64,000 nucleotides of DNA, from contig NZ_JPEO01000012.1 of assembly GCF_000753795.1 (NCBI RefSeq), positions 30,144 to 94,143 on the forward strand, written 5' to 3'. Position numbers and translations under genes: made by a program. The stretch is from Shewanella mangrovi (GTDB taxonomy: Bacteria > Pseudomonadota > Gammaproteobacteria > Enterobacterales > Shewanellaceae). The notes beneath the pieces were generated by a model that worked only from the letters and a program-made list of their open reading frames with translations, did no database searches and was not told the origin of the DNA. Positions 18,518-27,256 of the stretch are shown piece after piece (the stretch's first letter is position 1; each line of letters starts with the position of its first letter).

Positions 18518-18702
18518 CTGTTACCACCTTAAAGTCTCAAATATCTGTCAGCATCTTAGCGGCTTGCTTACTAAAAATAAAAGTGCACTTTGTGCATGTG
18601 GAAGTTTGTGGCCGATCGCGTAATGGATTTACTTGCCTCGGCTACCAAAGCCCACGATGATGCTGTTAAGCCCAATTTAATCGGAAATTAGGAGTAAAAC
18701 GC

Positions 18703-19308
18703 ATGGCACAGTGGACAATTTATGGTGATAGCCAATCGGGTAACTGTTACAAAATTCAATTGCTATGTGCTTTGTTGGGCCTCGACTATGACTGGGTTGA
18801 GGTGGATATTCTGGCGGGAGATACTCGCACTGACGCATTTCTTGCCAAAAATCCTAACGGTAAAATTCCCTTGCTGGCGTTGCAGAACGGTCAAACACTG
18901 TCTGAGTCCAACGCCATCATTAACTATTTAGCTGCTGGTTCTGCGCTGTTACCGCAGAATGCTTTTGAGCAAGCTAAAGTCCAGCAGTGGCAATTTTTTG
19001 AGCAATACAGCCACGAGCCTTATATCGCCGTAGCGCGCTTTATCGCCAAGTATCTCGGTTTGCCTGAAGAGCGGCGCGCTGAATATGATGCCAAACAAGC
19101 GGGCGGTAACAAGGCGCTAAAAGTGATGGAACAGCAACTCAGCCAAACGCCGTTTTTAGTCGGGGAACAATTGACCACGGCTGACATCAGTCTGTTTGCC
19201 TATACTCATGTGGCAGATGAAGGCGGATTTTCGTTAACCCATTATCCCGCCATCCAAAAATGGTTAAGTCTAATGCGCCAACAAGCCGGATTTGTGGCGA
19301 TGGGATAA
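18703..19308 (+). CDS. Glutathione S-transferase family protein
   Basis: 201 residues. Thioredoxin-like N-terminal domain with SGNCYKIQLL near the expected catalytic Ser/Cys, the cis-proline segment NGKIPLL, and QTLSESNAIINYLA (glutathione gamma-glutamyl site). The helical C-terminal domain has the fold-defining FLVGEQLTTADISLFAY. Cytosolic. TTAGGAG precedes the ATG. Substrate unknown. Confidence 0.92.
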   Translation: MAQWTIYGDSQSGNCYKIQLLCALLGLDYDWVEVDILAGDTRTDAFLAKNPNGKIPLLALQNGQTLSESNAIINYLAAGSALLPQNAFEQAKVQQWQFFEQYSHEPYIAVARFIAKYLGLPEERRAEYDAKQAGGNKALKVMEQQLSQTPFLVGEQLTTADISLFAYTHVADEGGFSLTHYPAIQKWLSLMRQQAGFVAMG

Positions 19309-19407
19309 GCGGATTGGGTTTCAATAGTTGTTAAGGGCGATTGTGGGCTTAACTTGGTACCCAAAAACGGTAGAATAGCCGCCTTTAAAGTTGTTGGAGC
19401 CTGATCA

Positions 19408-20514
19408 ATGTATCAAGATTTCGCCGCTGAGTTGGCTTGGGCCACTCTGCATATGCCACGTACTCGCGCTGCTGTGGCAGCGCTGCCTGATTTAACTGGC
19501 ATTAAACTCGCTTGCAATATGCATCTCGATTTAAAAATGGCACCGCTTGTGGCAGGCCTGCTTGATAAAGGCGCGGAAGTATTCTTAACCACCTGCAACC
19601 CAACAACCGTGCAGGATGATGTTGTGGCTTACTTGGTTGAAAAGGGTGCCAAAGCCCACGCATGGCGTGATATGAGTGACGCCGACTGGTCTGATTCTTT
19701 TGATAAAGCGCTGGCGTGGAACCCGACTCACTTGTGTGAGATGGGCGCGGATTTGACCACCCGTTTGCATCAGAGCGAAACCGGCCCGAACATCATCGCA
19801 GGTCTGGAAGCAACCGGTTCTGGTATTAACCGTCTCGGTGGCGTTGAACCTCGCTACCCTATCTTCAACTGGGATGACCTGCCAGTGAAAGAAGGCTTGC
19901 ACAACCGCCATATGGTGGGTCTGACGGCATGGCACACCTTCTTCCAAACCACGCACCTGACGCTGCATGAGAAAAAAGTCATAGTGATCGGCTACGGCTT
20001 AGTCGGCCAAGGCGTGGCGGCATCGGCCAAAGCGTATGGCGGCCAAGTAGAAATCGCCGAGCTAAATCCTGCGCGTGCCTTGCAAGCTAAGTACGATGGT
20101 TGGCCGGTAGTCGATCTGGCTGAAGCGGTAAAACATGCGGACGTGATAGCCACTGCTACTGGTGCTTATGGCGTGTTGAGTGCCCAGCATCTGGATAATA
20201 TGAAAGATGGCGCATTTATTCTCAACGTAGGCCATGTCTCGCAAGAGATTGATGTACCTTACTTGAAAGCCAATGCTAGCCACAGCCTGCCGATGCCATA
20301 TGTTGATGCATATACACTGGCTGACAAAACTCTATACCTACTGGCTGACGGTTCTATGTTTAACCTCACCGCGGGTTATGGCGACAGCTTGAATGCCTTT
20401 GATGTGACCTTGGCGGTCATGGCATCTGGTATTGGCCACATTGTCGGTGAAGGTGCTGGCCATGAAAATGGTCTGTATTTGTTACCTGAAAGCGCATGGA
20501 TGAAAGCGCTGTAA
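19408..20514 (+). CDS. Adenosylhomocysteinase-like protein with altered catalytic residues
   Basis: 368 residues, shorter than canonical SAH hydrolase (about 430-470). The fold is clear: substrate-domain segment FLTTCNPTTVQDDVVAYL, a Rossmann NAD motif IGYGLVGQG (194-202), and LNVGHVSQEID. Aligned from memory with human SAHH, His39 (H55), Glu134 (E156), Lys161 (K186) and His276 (H301) are kept, but D131, D190 and H353 correspond to Met112, His165 and Asp326. The C-terminal K/Y tail that reaches the neighbouring NAD site is missing. A divergent paralog, perhaps of different substrate or not catalytic. Monocistronic with a strong terminator. Confidence 0.8.
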   Translation: MYQDFAAELAWATLHMPRTRAAVAALPDLTGIKLACNMHLDLKMAPLVAGLLDKGAEVFLTTCNPTTVQDDVVAYLVEKGAKAHAWRDMSDADWSDSFDKALAWNPTHLCEMGADLTTRLHQSETGPNIIAGLEATGSGINRLGGVEPRYPIFNWDDLPVKEGLHNRHMVGLTAWHTFFQTTHLTLHEKKVIVIGYGLVGQGVAASAKAYGGQVEIAELNPARALQAKYDGWPVVDLAEAVKHADVIATATGAYGVLSAQHLDNMKDGAFILNVGHVSQEIDVPYLKANASHSLPMPYVDAYTLADKTLYLLADGSMFNLTAGYGDSLNAFDVTLAVMASGIGHIVGEGAGHENGLYLLPESAWMKAL

Positions 20515-20566
20515 GTCTTCGCCACTACATTGTTTTGCAATGTAAAAAGGTTGGCAGCTAACACTG

Positions 20567-20600
20567 AAAACGGGCAGTATTTAACGATACTGCCCGTTTT
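20567..20600 (+). terminator. Terminator of the SAHH-like gene
   Basis: 14-bp stem (arms 20567-20580 and 20587-20600, core CGGGCAGTAT/ATACTGCCCG) with a 6-nt loop, then a TCTTTTC tract. Confidence 0.93.
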
Positions 20601-20616
20601 TCTTTTCGGAGGTGCC

Positions 20617-21180
20617 ATGAAAGTTTATTCGCTTATCATCTGGTTATTAGGCCTGTTACTGGTGCCAGCTGCGCAAAGTGAACAAGACAAGGTACTGGAG
20701 CAAGAGCCCCCGCTTTGTGGTCGCATGGAGTTATTGTGGCAGATGGCGGACAAAGTCGGCATGGGCCCGTTATATCTCGGTATGCAGTTGCAAGAGGCGC
20801 AAAGCGCTGGCCAGTTAGTCCCCAGTAAACCGTCCAAATATGCTTTGTGTGGCGTGGCAAATGCGCGTTTTATGATGGATGACGGCGCTATTGACGTGAT
20901 TTTTGATAAACAACAACGCATTATCAGCCTCAAGAGCCGTGCGGTCGATGATGCCTGTAGCGTCGCACAACAGATGACACAAGCGTCTGCCATCTTTAGC
21001 GATATGCAGCGGTTACCATTACCACATATGCCAGCGAAGGCAGAGGTGAGTGCAGCTTATTTTAGAATCGGTGCCCCACCGAAAGCGTGGTTGATGTTGG
21101 CGCCTGAATTTACGCAACTGGATAACGGCAGTTGTGCAGACGCAGGCACAAAAAAGGCACCTGTCAGTGCCTTTCATTAA
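20617..21180 (+). CDS. Secreted protein of unknown function
   Basis: 187 residues from the ATG at 20617, with GGAGG 5 bp upstream and just after the previous gene's terminator. A longer in-frame version from 20530 would include that terminator, so it is rejected. N-terminus MKVYSLIIWLLGLLLVPAAQS is a signal peptide. The mature part has four cysteines (LCGRM, LCGVA, DACSV, SCADA) that could form disulfides, consistent with a periplasmic protein. I do not recognise the family. Its last 30 bp also carry the purC terminator of the opposite strand. Confidence 0.75.
   Translation: MKVYSLIIWLLGLLLVPAAQSEQDKVLEQEPPLCGRMELLWQMADKVGMGPLYLGMQLQEAQSAGQLVPSKPSKYALCGVANARFMMDDGAIDVIFDKQQRIISLKSRAVDDACSVAQQMTQASAIFSDMQRLPLPHMPAKAEVSAAYFRIGAPPKAWLMLAPEFTQLDNGSCADAGTKKAPVSAFH
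21151..21174 (-). terminator. purC terminator embedded in the convergent gene's coding end
   Basis: 8-bp stem AAAGGCAC/GTGCCTTT (21153-21160 and 21167-21174) with a 6-nt loop; on the minus strand it runs into TTTTTT. It lies wholly inside the final codons of the secreted-protein gene. Confidence 0.85.
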
Positions 21181-21197
21181 TGCCGCTTAGCGATAGC

Positions 21198-22301
21198 TTA
21201 GTCCACCAGACCATATTGGTTTTTGAGGATCTCGATAATTTCTGCTTTGGGGTTGGCAGACAGTTCAACCTTACGCCCCGTCACTTTTTCAGCCACACCG
21301 GTATAGGTTTTAGATACGTCCATCATGGCGCTCAGTGGCAGCGCAGTATCACGCGCTAACGCTTCGCGCTCTGGCATGCGGTTTTTATCCAGCATGATTT
21401 CCGGCTCAGGGAAGAAATTCAGCAGGAATTGACGGAAACCTTCTTTGGAATTCTCGACGATCTTGCCTTCTCGGTAGGCGGCGCCATCCCAAATACGTGA
21501 CGAATCAGGCGTGCCCACTTCATCCATATAGATCAGCTTAGAGTTACCGTTGCGATCGGTGACATAACCAAACTCAAATTTGGTATCGACAAACACTTGG
21601 TCAATATCTGCCAGCGCTTTGGAAATCACGCCAAAGCCTTCTTTGAGCAGCTTTTCATAAAGGTCGATATCTGCTGGTTTTTCAAAACCAAATGCTTGCC
21701 AGTTCGCTTCTAAGTCGGCGCGGCTAATGTTGACATCATCTTGCTCAGGTACGCCGGGAATCCCCGTCAAAATGCCTTTGGTTGACGGGGTGATCAGTAG
21801 CTCAGGCAGCTTTTGATCTTTCTGCAAGCCTTCTGGCAGGGTGATGCCGCAGAATTCGCGTTCGCCCTTAGCATACGCTCGCCACATAGAACCTGTGATA
21901 TAGGAACGAATAATCGCTTCCACTTTGAGCGGACGCGCTTTCTGCACAATCCACACAAACGGATGCGGAATTTCCAGAATATGGCTGTCGGCCAGTCCAT
22001 TGTCTTTAAACAGTTGGAACCAATGGTTACTGATAGCGTTCAGTGCCGCGCCTTTGCCAGGAATACCTTGCAGGCCTTCTTCACCGTGGAAAATGCAGTC
22101 AAAGGCTGAGATACGGTCGCTGATCACCATGATCGCCAGCGGTGTATCGGCCGGGACATCGTATCCGCGCTCGGCAATCAAACGGGCGCTATCGGCTTCG
22201 GTAAGCCAATAAACGCTGCGAACTTTACCGCTGTGTACAGGTTTGTCGGTGCGGATTGGCAGATCGTTGTTCACTGCCAGAACGGAATCAGCAAGACTCA
22301 T
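21198..22301 (-). CDS. purC: Phosphoribosylaminoimidazole-succinocarboxamide synthase (long form)
   Basis: 367 residues, clearly longer than the 237-residue E. coli PurC and matching the long class found in Shewanella and relatives. Family motifs: [11 protein letters not shown] (ATP loop), [30 protein letters not shown], and [13 protein letters not shown] (metal/SAICAR site). It joins aspartate to CAIR in purine synthesis, ATP-dependent, in the cytosol. Monocistronic; terminator lies in the convergent gene. No textbook PurR box recognised upstream. Confidence 0.96.
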   Translation of the reverse strand: MSLADSVLAVNNDLPIRTDKPVHSGKVRSVYWLTEADSARLIAERGYDVPADTPLAIMVISDRISAFDCIFHGEEGLQGIPGKGAALNAISNHWFQLFKDNGLADSHILEIPHPFVWIVQKARPLKVEAIIRSYITGSMWRAYAKGEREFCGITLPEGLQKDQKLPELLITPSTKGILTGIPGVPEQDDVNISRADLEANWQAFGFEKPADIDLYEKLLKEGFGVISKALADIDQVFVDTKFEFGYVTDRNGNSKLIYMDEVGTPDSSRIWDGAAYREGKIVENSKEGFRQFLLNFFPEPEIMLDKNRMPEREALARDTALPLSAMMDVSKTYTGVAEKVTGRKVELSANPKAEIIEILKNQYGLVD

Positions 22302-22610
22302 GACGAGTATTCCTCAGACTTTGTAGGGTTGAGAGTTATCCAGCGAACGCTATGGGAATTATGGTATGAATGCGTTGCTGGCAAATGTGAGCGGGCAGCA
22401 GCGACGTTGGAGCAGAGATCAGCGCAGCAAGTATGCAGAGCAAACAGCGTCACGGTAGCGGCCTTTCACAGAATGAATGGCGCATATTCTACCTCAGTTA
22501 CGCTAATTTACCATGCGGCAGATCGCGCAAGGATCACAACACTGGGTTCGCTGCAGCAAACGGTAATCTTGCTTGCTGCAGCAAAGGTGAGGCGGCTTAA
22601 CTATCAGCGG
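22302..22610. other. Intergenic region between proA and purC
   Basis: 309 bp without a gene, holding the purC promoter and proA 3' end. The only structure seen is a direct repeat, GCTGCAGCAAA at 22550-22560 and again at 22575-22585 (25 bp start to start, on the same helix face within error). Function unknown. Confidence 0.5.
22550..22585. repeat. 11-bp direct repeat pair GCTGCAGCAAA
   Basis: Two identical 11-mers, 25 bp apart start to start, each containing the palindrome CTGCAG. Could be paired regulator sites for purC (about 250 bp upstream of its start) or chance. Confidence 0.5.
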
Positions 22611-23858
22611 TTATTCACGCACCTGACCGTGACCATTAACCAGATATTTCTCGGTGGTGAGCGACTCTAGCCCCATTGGGCCATAGGCGTGCAGTTTAGT
22701 GGTAGCGATACCTATTTCAGCGCCAAGGCCGAGTTCGCCACCGTCACTAAAACGTGATGAAGCGTTGGCCATCACCACTGAAGCGTCCACTTCGCGTTGG
22801 AAACGGCTACACGCTTGTTTGTCTTCACTGCAGATCACTTCGGTATGATGACTGCCAAACTTGGCGATATGATCCATCGCATCGTCGAGCGAATCGACCA
22901 TCTTCACTGCAAGCTCAAGGCGCAGATATTCCTGACCAAATTCATGATCTTCTATCAAAGACGCGCCGTCAAAATAGCCAGCGCTGCGGCGGTCAGCATT
23001 GATACGCACCCCTTTATCTTCTAACGCTTGTGCCGCAATTGGCAGCCAAGTGCTAGCAATTTCTTTGTGCACGATAAGCCCTTCGAGCGCGTTACATACG
23101 CCAGTGCGTTGAGTCTTACCGTTAAGCAGCAGATTCAACGCTTTTTCAACGTCGGCGGCTTTATCCACATAGAGGTGACATACGCCTTTAAAGTGCTGAA
23201 TGACCGGGATTTTACTGTTATCACTCACAAAGTTGATCAAGCCTTCTCCGCCGCGGGGAATGACCAAATCGACGTAATCTCGTTGCTGTAGCAGCTCTAA
23301 CATCAAGGCGCGATCGGGGTCGGGTACTACCGTGATTAGGGCTTTAGGCAGTTTAAATAGCTGTAAAACTTGCTGCAGGATTTCAGCAATCGCCAAGCTA
23401 CTCCCAAGCGCTTCTTTACCGCCACGCAAAATTACTGCGTTTCCGGATTTAAAGCACAGCGCGCCAGCATCTGCGGTCACGTTCGGACGTGCTTCGTAAA
23501 TCATGCACACCACACCCAGTGGCACACTCAGTTTGCTGACCTTGATGCCGTTAGGACGGACACACAATTCGCGGCGTTTACCGACCGGATCGTCCAGCTC
23601 CACAATAGTATCGATACCTTGCGCCATCGCTTCTACGCGTTCTGGCGTCAGCGTCAGACGATCGATCATTGCATCGGTCAATCCGGCTTGACGTGCGTGG
23701 GCCAGATCATGCTCGTTGGCAGCGAGGACGCTGTCGACGTTGGCGCGCAGCGCGGCGCTCATTGCCTGCAATACTTGGTTTTTCTGTTGGGTATCTAATG
23801 CCGCCAACGTACGGGCTGCGACATGGGCATTTTTTGCTAATTCGGTAATCAAACTCAT
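22611..23858 (-). CDS. proA: Gamma-glutamyl phosphate reductase ProA
   Basis: 415 residues, standard length (E. coli 417). An aldehyde-dehydrogenase-fold enzyme with VCMIYEARPNVTADA, LRGGKEA, VIPRGGEGLI, and the catalytic cysteine in QRTGVCNALE. NADPH-dependent second step of proline synthesis. Overlaps proB by 4 bp (ATGA), so the two are coupled as proBA. Confidence 0.97.
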   Translation of the reverse strand: MSLITELAKNAHVAARTLAALDTQQKNQVLQAMSAALRANVDSVLAANEHDLAHARQAGLTDAMIDRLTLTPERVEAMAQGIDTIVELDDPVGKRRELCVRPNGIKVSKLSVPLGVVCMIYEARPNVTADAGALCFKSGNAVILRGGKEALGSSLAIAEILQQVLQLFKLPKALITVVPDPDRALMLELLQQRDYVDLVIPRGGEGLINFVSDNSKIPVIQHFKGVCHLYVDKAADVEKALNLLLNGKTQRTGVCNALEGLIVHKEIASTWLPIAAQALEDKGVRINADRRSAGYFDGASLIEDHEFGQEYLRLELAVKMVDSLDDAMDHIAKFGSHHTEVICSEDKQACSRFQREVDASVVMANASSRFSDGGELGLGAEIGIATTKLHAYGPMGLESLTTEKYLVNGHGQVRE

Positions 23859-25006
23859 GATTTTTCCTCCAGCGGTTGAGCTTCGGGGGAGAGCAGGGCG
23901 ATATCCTGCGCGGCGACTAGGCCGCGGTCATGGGTGAAGCTGTCAATCAGCTTGGAATCATCCTGCTTAGCGATAAATTTTAGTAGGCGACTGCTGTAAT
24001 TGCTGCGCGCTTTAGCCAAACGTGTACCGTCGTCACTGCGCAGCACAATGGTATCGCCTTCTGAGAAGGTGCCTTTGACGTCTAAGACTTCACCACTGGT
24101 GATGTTGACGCAGTCTTCAGCGCTGTGCACTGCCTCTTCCGGTGCCACAATCACTTCACCCTCTGCGCGTACGGTGTGGGTAAACCAGTGTAGGCGCTCC
24201 AGCATTGGACTGTCTGAACCACGGAACAGGGTGCCGGGATTTTTGCCGGACAACAGATCGTTAAAGGTATCTTCCTCAAAACCGTTGACGATATAGGTAT
24301 CGATACCATGCGATACCGCTTTTTCTGCGGCTTGGATTTTGGTGGTCATGCCGCCAGTGCCGACGTCGCTGTGGCTGCCACCCGCCATGGCGTAGATACT
24401 GCCATCAATGTGTTTGACCTCGGGGATCAGCTTGGCATTTGGATTGAGATGCGGGTTGCTGTCAAACAAACCGTCGATATCTGAGCAGATCACTAAGCTG
24501 CGAGCGTCGGCTGCGGCCGCCACCATGGCTGATAAGTTATCGTTGTCACCGACTTTGAGTTTGTCGGTTGTGACGGTGTCGTTCTCGTTCACAATCGGCA
24601 GAATGTCGTGATCCAGCAGGGTGGATAGGGTGTCGCGAATACTCAGATAGCGTTCGCGATCGCGCAGATCGGCGTGGGTCAACAACACCTGCGCCGTCGG
24701 AAAGTCGAAGAACTTATCCCAGGTCGCCATCATTTCGGTTTGACCTGCTGCGGCCATGGCTTTTTTCAACGCAATCTGCGCCTTGGGATCCGTGGTGGCG
24801 TCCTCTTTTGCTTGAAGGGGAAAACGATGCGCGCCAGCGGCAATAGAGCCGGAAGACACCAGAATGACCTGAATGCCTTGCGCACGGCAACGTACGATAA
24901 ATTGAGCAATAGAGAGAAGATAACGAGAACTGCAGCCCTGACGATCTGGTGCAATCAATGCACTGCCGACCTTCAGCACAATACGTTGTCTAGCTTGCGT
25001 GTTCAT
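23855..25006 (-). CDS. proB: Glutamate 5-kinase ProB with PUA domain
   Basis: 383 residues. Amino-acid-kinase domain with VLKVGSALI, VSSGSIAAG, PIVNENDTV, VGDNDNLSA, and VGTGGMTTKIQAA. A C-terminal PUA domain (about 285-365) is as in the E. coli enzyme. Catalyses the first, proline-inhibited step of proline synthesis. Upstream is putP, the proline importer, so synthesis and uptake genes adjoin on the same strand, 72 bp apart with a terminator between. Confidence 0.97.
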   Translation of the reverse strand: MNTQARQRIVLKVGSALIAPDRQGCSSRYLLSIAQFIVRCRAQGIQVILVSSGSIAAGAHRFPLQAKEDATTDPKAQIALKKAMAAAGQTEMMATWDKFFDFPTAQVLLTHADLRDRERYLSIRDTLSTLLDHDILPIVNENDTVTTDKLKVGDNDNLSAMVAAAADARSLVICSDIDGLFDSNPHLNPNAKLIPEVKHIDGSIYAMAGGSHSDVGTGGMTTKIQAAEKAVSHGIDTYIVNGFEEDTFNDLLSGKNPGTLFRGSDSPMLERLHWFTHTVRAEGEVIVAPEEAVHSAEDCVNITSGEVLDVKGTFSEGDTIVLRSDDGTRLAKARSNYSSRLLKFIAKQDDSKLIDSFTHDRGLVAAQDIALLSPEAQPLEEKS

Positions 25007-25049
25007 AACGTTTTATATGCCTTTTTTCGATTAAGATGGGGATGAAATT

Positions 25050-25068
25050 GGGGCGGCGACTCCGCCCC
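25050..25068 (-). terminator. putP terminator
   Basis: 7-bp GC-only stem GGGGCGG/CCGCCCC with a 5-nt loop, 10 bp past the putP stop, followed on the minus strand by AATTTC. Separates putP from proBA. Confidence 0.72.
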
Positions 25069-25078
25069 GAATTGAGAA

Positions 25079-26572
25079 TTAGAGTGCTTCTTGCAATTTC
25101 TCTTTGGTGTCGTGGAACGTCTGTTGGACGTCTTTTGAAGGATCACGACCGAAATGGCTTACCGCTACAATTGTGACGGTACTGACGATAAAGCCGGGTA
25201 TGATCTCGTAGATGACGCTCGACAGAGTCTTGCCATCTGGTAGCACTGGCGCGTAGATCCAGAACAATACCGTGGCCGCGCCAGAGACAATGCCAGCAAT
25301 GGCTGAGCTATGGTTCATGCGGTGCCAGAACAACGACAGCAGCACCAAAGGACCAAAGGCGGCACCAAATCCTGCCCAGGCATTACTCACCAAATCCAAA
25401 ATACTGGTAGAGCGGTCAAGCGCCAGTAATGTCGCCACTGCTGCCACCGCAAACACACCTAAGCGACCAATATTCACCAACTTTTTATCGTCGATATCTT
25501 TGTTAAATACCGCCCGATACACATCTTCAGTCAGCGAGCTGGAGGACACCAACAACTGGCTGGAAATGGTACTCATCACCGCGGCCAAAATGGCGGCCAG
25601 TAAGAAACCGGTGATCAGCGGGTGGAACAATATTTGTGAGAACACAATAAAGATGGTTTCAGGATCTTTAAGTTCCAGCCCAAATTTGTGCACGTATGCC
25701 ACGCCGACGAGACCGGTTGCTAAGGCACCAATGATGGTGACTAACATCCAGCTCATACCGATGTTACGTGCCACCTTGATTTCTTTAACTGAGCGGATCG
25801 CCATAAAGCGTACGATGATGTGAGGCTGACCAAAGTAACCCAAACCCCAGGCAAGACTGGAGATAATGGCGACAAAGCCGATGCTGCCTAAATGAGAAAA
25901 GGAGCTAATGGTACTGCCGGCGTTATTCATCAGATCGGCGGTACCATCAAACTGGGTATAGGCGACATAGGGCACTAAAATCAGCGCGACAAACATGATG
26001 CAGCCCTGCACAAAGTCAGTCATGCTCACTGCCAAGAATCCACCGAGCAGCGTATAGGCCACCACGACCCCGACGGTCACAATCAAACCCAATTGGTAAT
26101 TCAGGCCAAAAGCGGTTTCAAACAGCTTACCACCCGCCACTAAACCAGAAGAGGTGTAGAGGGTGAAGAACAGAATGATCACTGCCGCAGAAATCATGCG
26201 AACCGCGCCATTTTCCAGCCCGAAACGTTTGCTGAAAAAGTCAGGTAGTGTCAGCGCATCGTCTGCTTCAACGGTGTAAACACGCAAACGTGGCGCTACC
26301 AGCAGATAGTTAAATAGCGCACCGAGTACCAGACCTATGGCGATCCAGATAGTGCTGTATCCTTGCACAAACATCGCGCCGGGCAAGCCCATCAGCATCC
26401 AGCCACTCATATCTGAGGCTCCCGCGGAAAGCGCTGTGACCTGCGGACTGACATTACGGCCGCCCAAAATATAACCGGAAATATCGTCGGTAGAATTGCG
26501 ATAGGCAAACAGACCTATCGCCAGCATGACCAGAAAGTAGATGGCCAATGCAATATAGGTTGAATAATCCAT
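25079..26572 (-). CDS. putP: Sodium/proline symporter PutP
   Basis: 497 residues with the 13-helix pattern of solute:sodium symporters. Diagnostic segments: LGGRNVSPQVTALSAGASDMSGWM (Na+/proline site, shown here as two motifs LGGRNVS and SAGASDMSGWM), GYFGQPHIIVRFMAIRS, and AVMSTISSQLLVSSSSLTED, whose Ser/Thr residues make the second Na+ ligand set. Inner membrane proline uptake. A 58-residue single-helix protein is encoded 14 bp upstream in the same direction. Confidence 0.95.
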   Translation of the reverse strand: MDYSTYIALAIYFLVMLAIGLFAYRNSTDDISGYILGGRNVSPQVTALSAGASDMSGWMLMGLPGAMFVQGYSTIWIAIGLVLGALFNYLLVAPRLRVYTVEADDALTLPDFFSKRFGLENGAVRMISAAVIILFFTLYTSSGLVAGGKLFETAFGLNYQLGLIVTVGVVVAYTLLGGFLAVSMTDFVQGCIMFVALILVPYVAYTQFDGTADLMNNAGSTISSFSHLGSIGFVAIISSLAWGLGYFGQPHIIVRFMAIRSVKEIKVARNIGMSWMLVTIIGALATGLVGVAYVHKFGLELKDPETIFIVFSQILFHPLITGFLLAAILAAVMSTISSQLLVSSSSLTEDVYRAVFNKDIDDKKLVNIGRLGVFAVAAVATLLALDRSTSILDLVSNAWAGFGAAFGPLVLLSLFWHRMNHSSAIAGIVSGAATVLFWIYAPVLPDGKTLSSVIYEIIPGFIVSTVTIVAVSHFGRDPSKDVQQTFHDTKEKLQEAL

Positions 26573-26586
26573 GTTGTTTTTGCCTG

Positions 26587-26763
26587 TTATTGTGGATTGA
26601 AAGCTTGGCTAATCTTTTGTTTGCAGAAGGGGAAGAGATAAGTCCCTAGCACTAACCAGAAGCAGCTAAGTTGTAGCAGGTACTTCAGGCGTTCTTGAAT
26701 AGAGGTGTGGTTTTGCGGGTGGATAGAATGACTGTCAGACTCCTGACAATTGTTGGCATTCAT
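26587..26763 (-). CDS. 58-residue single-helix membrane protein upstream of putP
   Basis: Found by reading the complement directly: an ATG at 26763, preceded by CAGGAGAATC with 5-10 bp spacing, opens 58 codons and a TAA at 26589-26587. The protein is MNANNCQESDSHSIHPQN..., then SIQERLKYLLQL and a hydrophobic stretch SCFWLVLGTYLFPFC (about residues 33-47), ending KQKISQAFNPQ. One membrane helix, three cysteines. It ends 14 bp before putP, so cotranscription is likely. Several SSS-family transporters (ActP, PanF) have small membrane partners encoded just upstream; by analogy this may be an accessory subunit of PutP. Analogy only. Confidence 0.72.
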   Translation of the reverse strand: MNANNCQESDSHSIHPQNHTSIQERLKYLLQLSCFWLVLGTYLFPFCKQKISQAFNPQ

Positions 26764-27256
26764 CACTGATTCTCCTGATTAAGTCGTCAGTTAGATGGCT
26801 TAAAAGCAAAATCATTTGAAGGCTAATTAAACAAAATAATTAGTGTTCGAATGATTTTGGTGAGGCGCTATTATTCATTATTCAATCTGATATATCAACT
26901 TTCATTTAACACATAAATTCATCATTTATATATAAAATTAAATAAAAACAGTTGATTAAATGTATTCTCTTTACCGCGATTAATGTCGAGACTAGGCTGT
27001 CTGCGGCAAGATTAAGCCGTGATATCTGTGCAAATTATCTGCAATATAGCGTGCTAATGTGACAAATTAATTTCGAATGCAAACTAATTTTTTGTGATCA
27101 TATTTTCAGCCTGTCTGACTTCTGTTCCCGGCTTCACAAAACTGACATCTAAACTTGTTATATATGGATTAACGCATATGCTGTTATCCATATATTCGGT
27201 TTTCCATATGTTTAGCTTTCATTGATTTACTGCATACCGAATCATAGGAGTACTAA
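26764..27256. other. AT-rich divergent control region putP / ars operon
   Basis: 493 bp without a gene, low GC especially 26870-26970. It contains the putP promoter side, a CRP-like half-conserved site TTGTGATCATATTTTCA at 27092-27108, and the 36-bp palindrome before arsR listed separately. No open frame of note. Confidence 0.5.
27160..27195. promoter_or_regulatory. 36-bp palindrome, probable ArsR operator
   Basis: Outer arms ATATATGGAT (27160-27169) and ATCCATATAT (27186-27195) are perfect inverted repeats, and the centre GCATATGC (27174-27181) is palindromic about the same axis. A further CCATATG half-site follows at 27204-27210. It ends 61 bp before the arsR start, where an autoregulating ArsR/SmtB repressor would bind. 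Confidence 0.7.

Noticed and set aside
20530..20616. N-terminal extension of the secreted protein at 20617
   Set aside because: It would translate through a strong terminator hairpin and hide the signal peptide.
22302..22400. PurR operator upstream of purC
   Set aside because: No sequence close to the ACGCAAACGTTTGCGT consensus could be found by eye.
25272..25823. 183-codon plus-strand frame inside putP
   Set aside because: Antisense shadow of a transporter gene, with no recognisable domain or start signal.
27092..27108. CRP site between putP and arsR
   Set aside because: TGTGA is present, but the second half (TTTCA in place of TCACA) is weak; left as a mention only.
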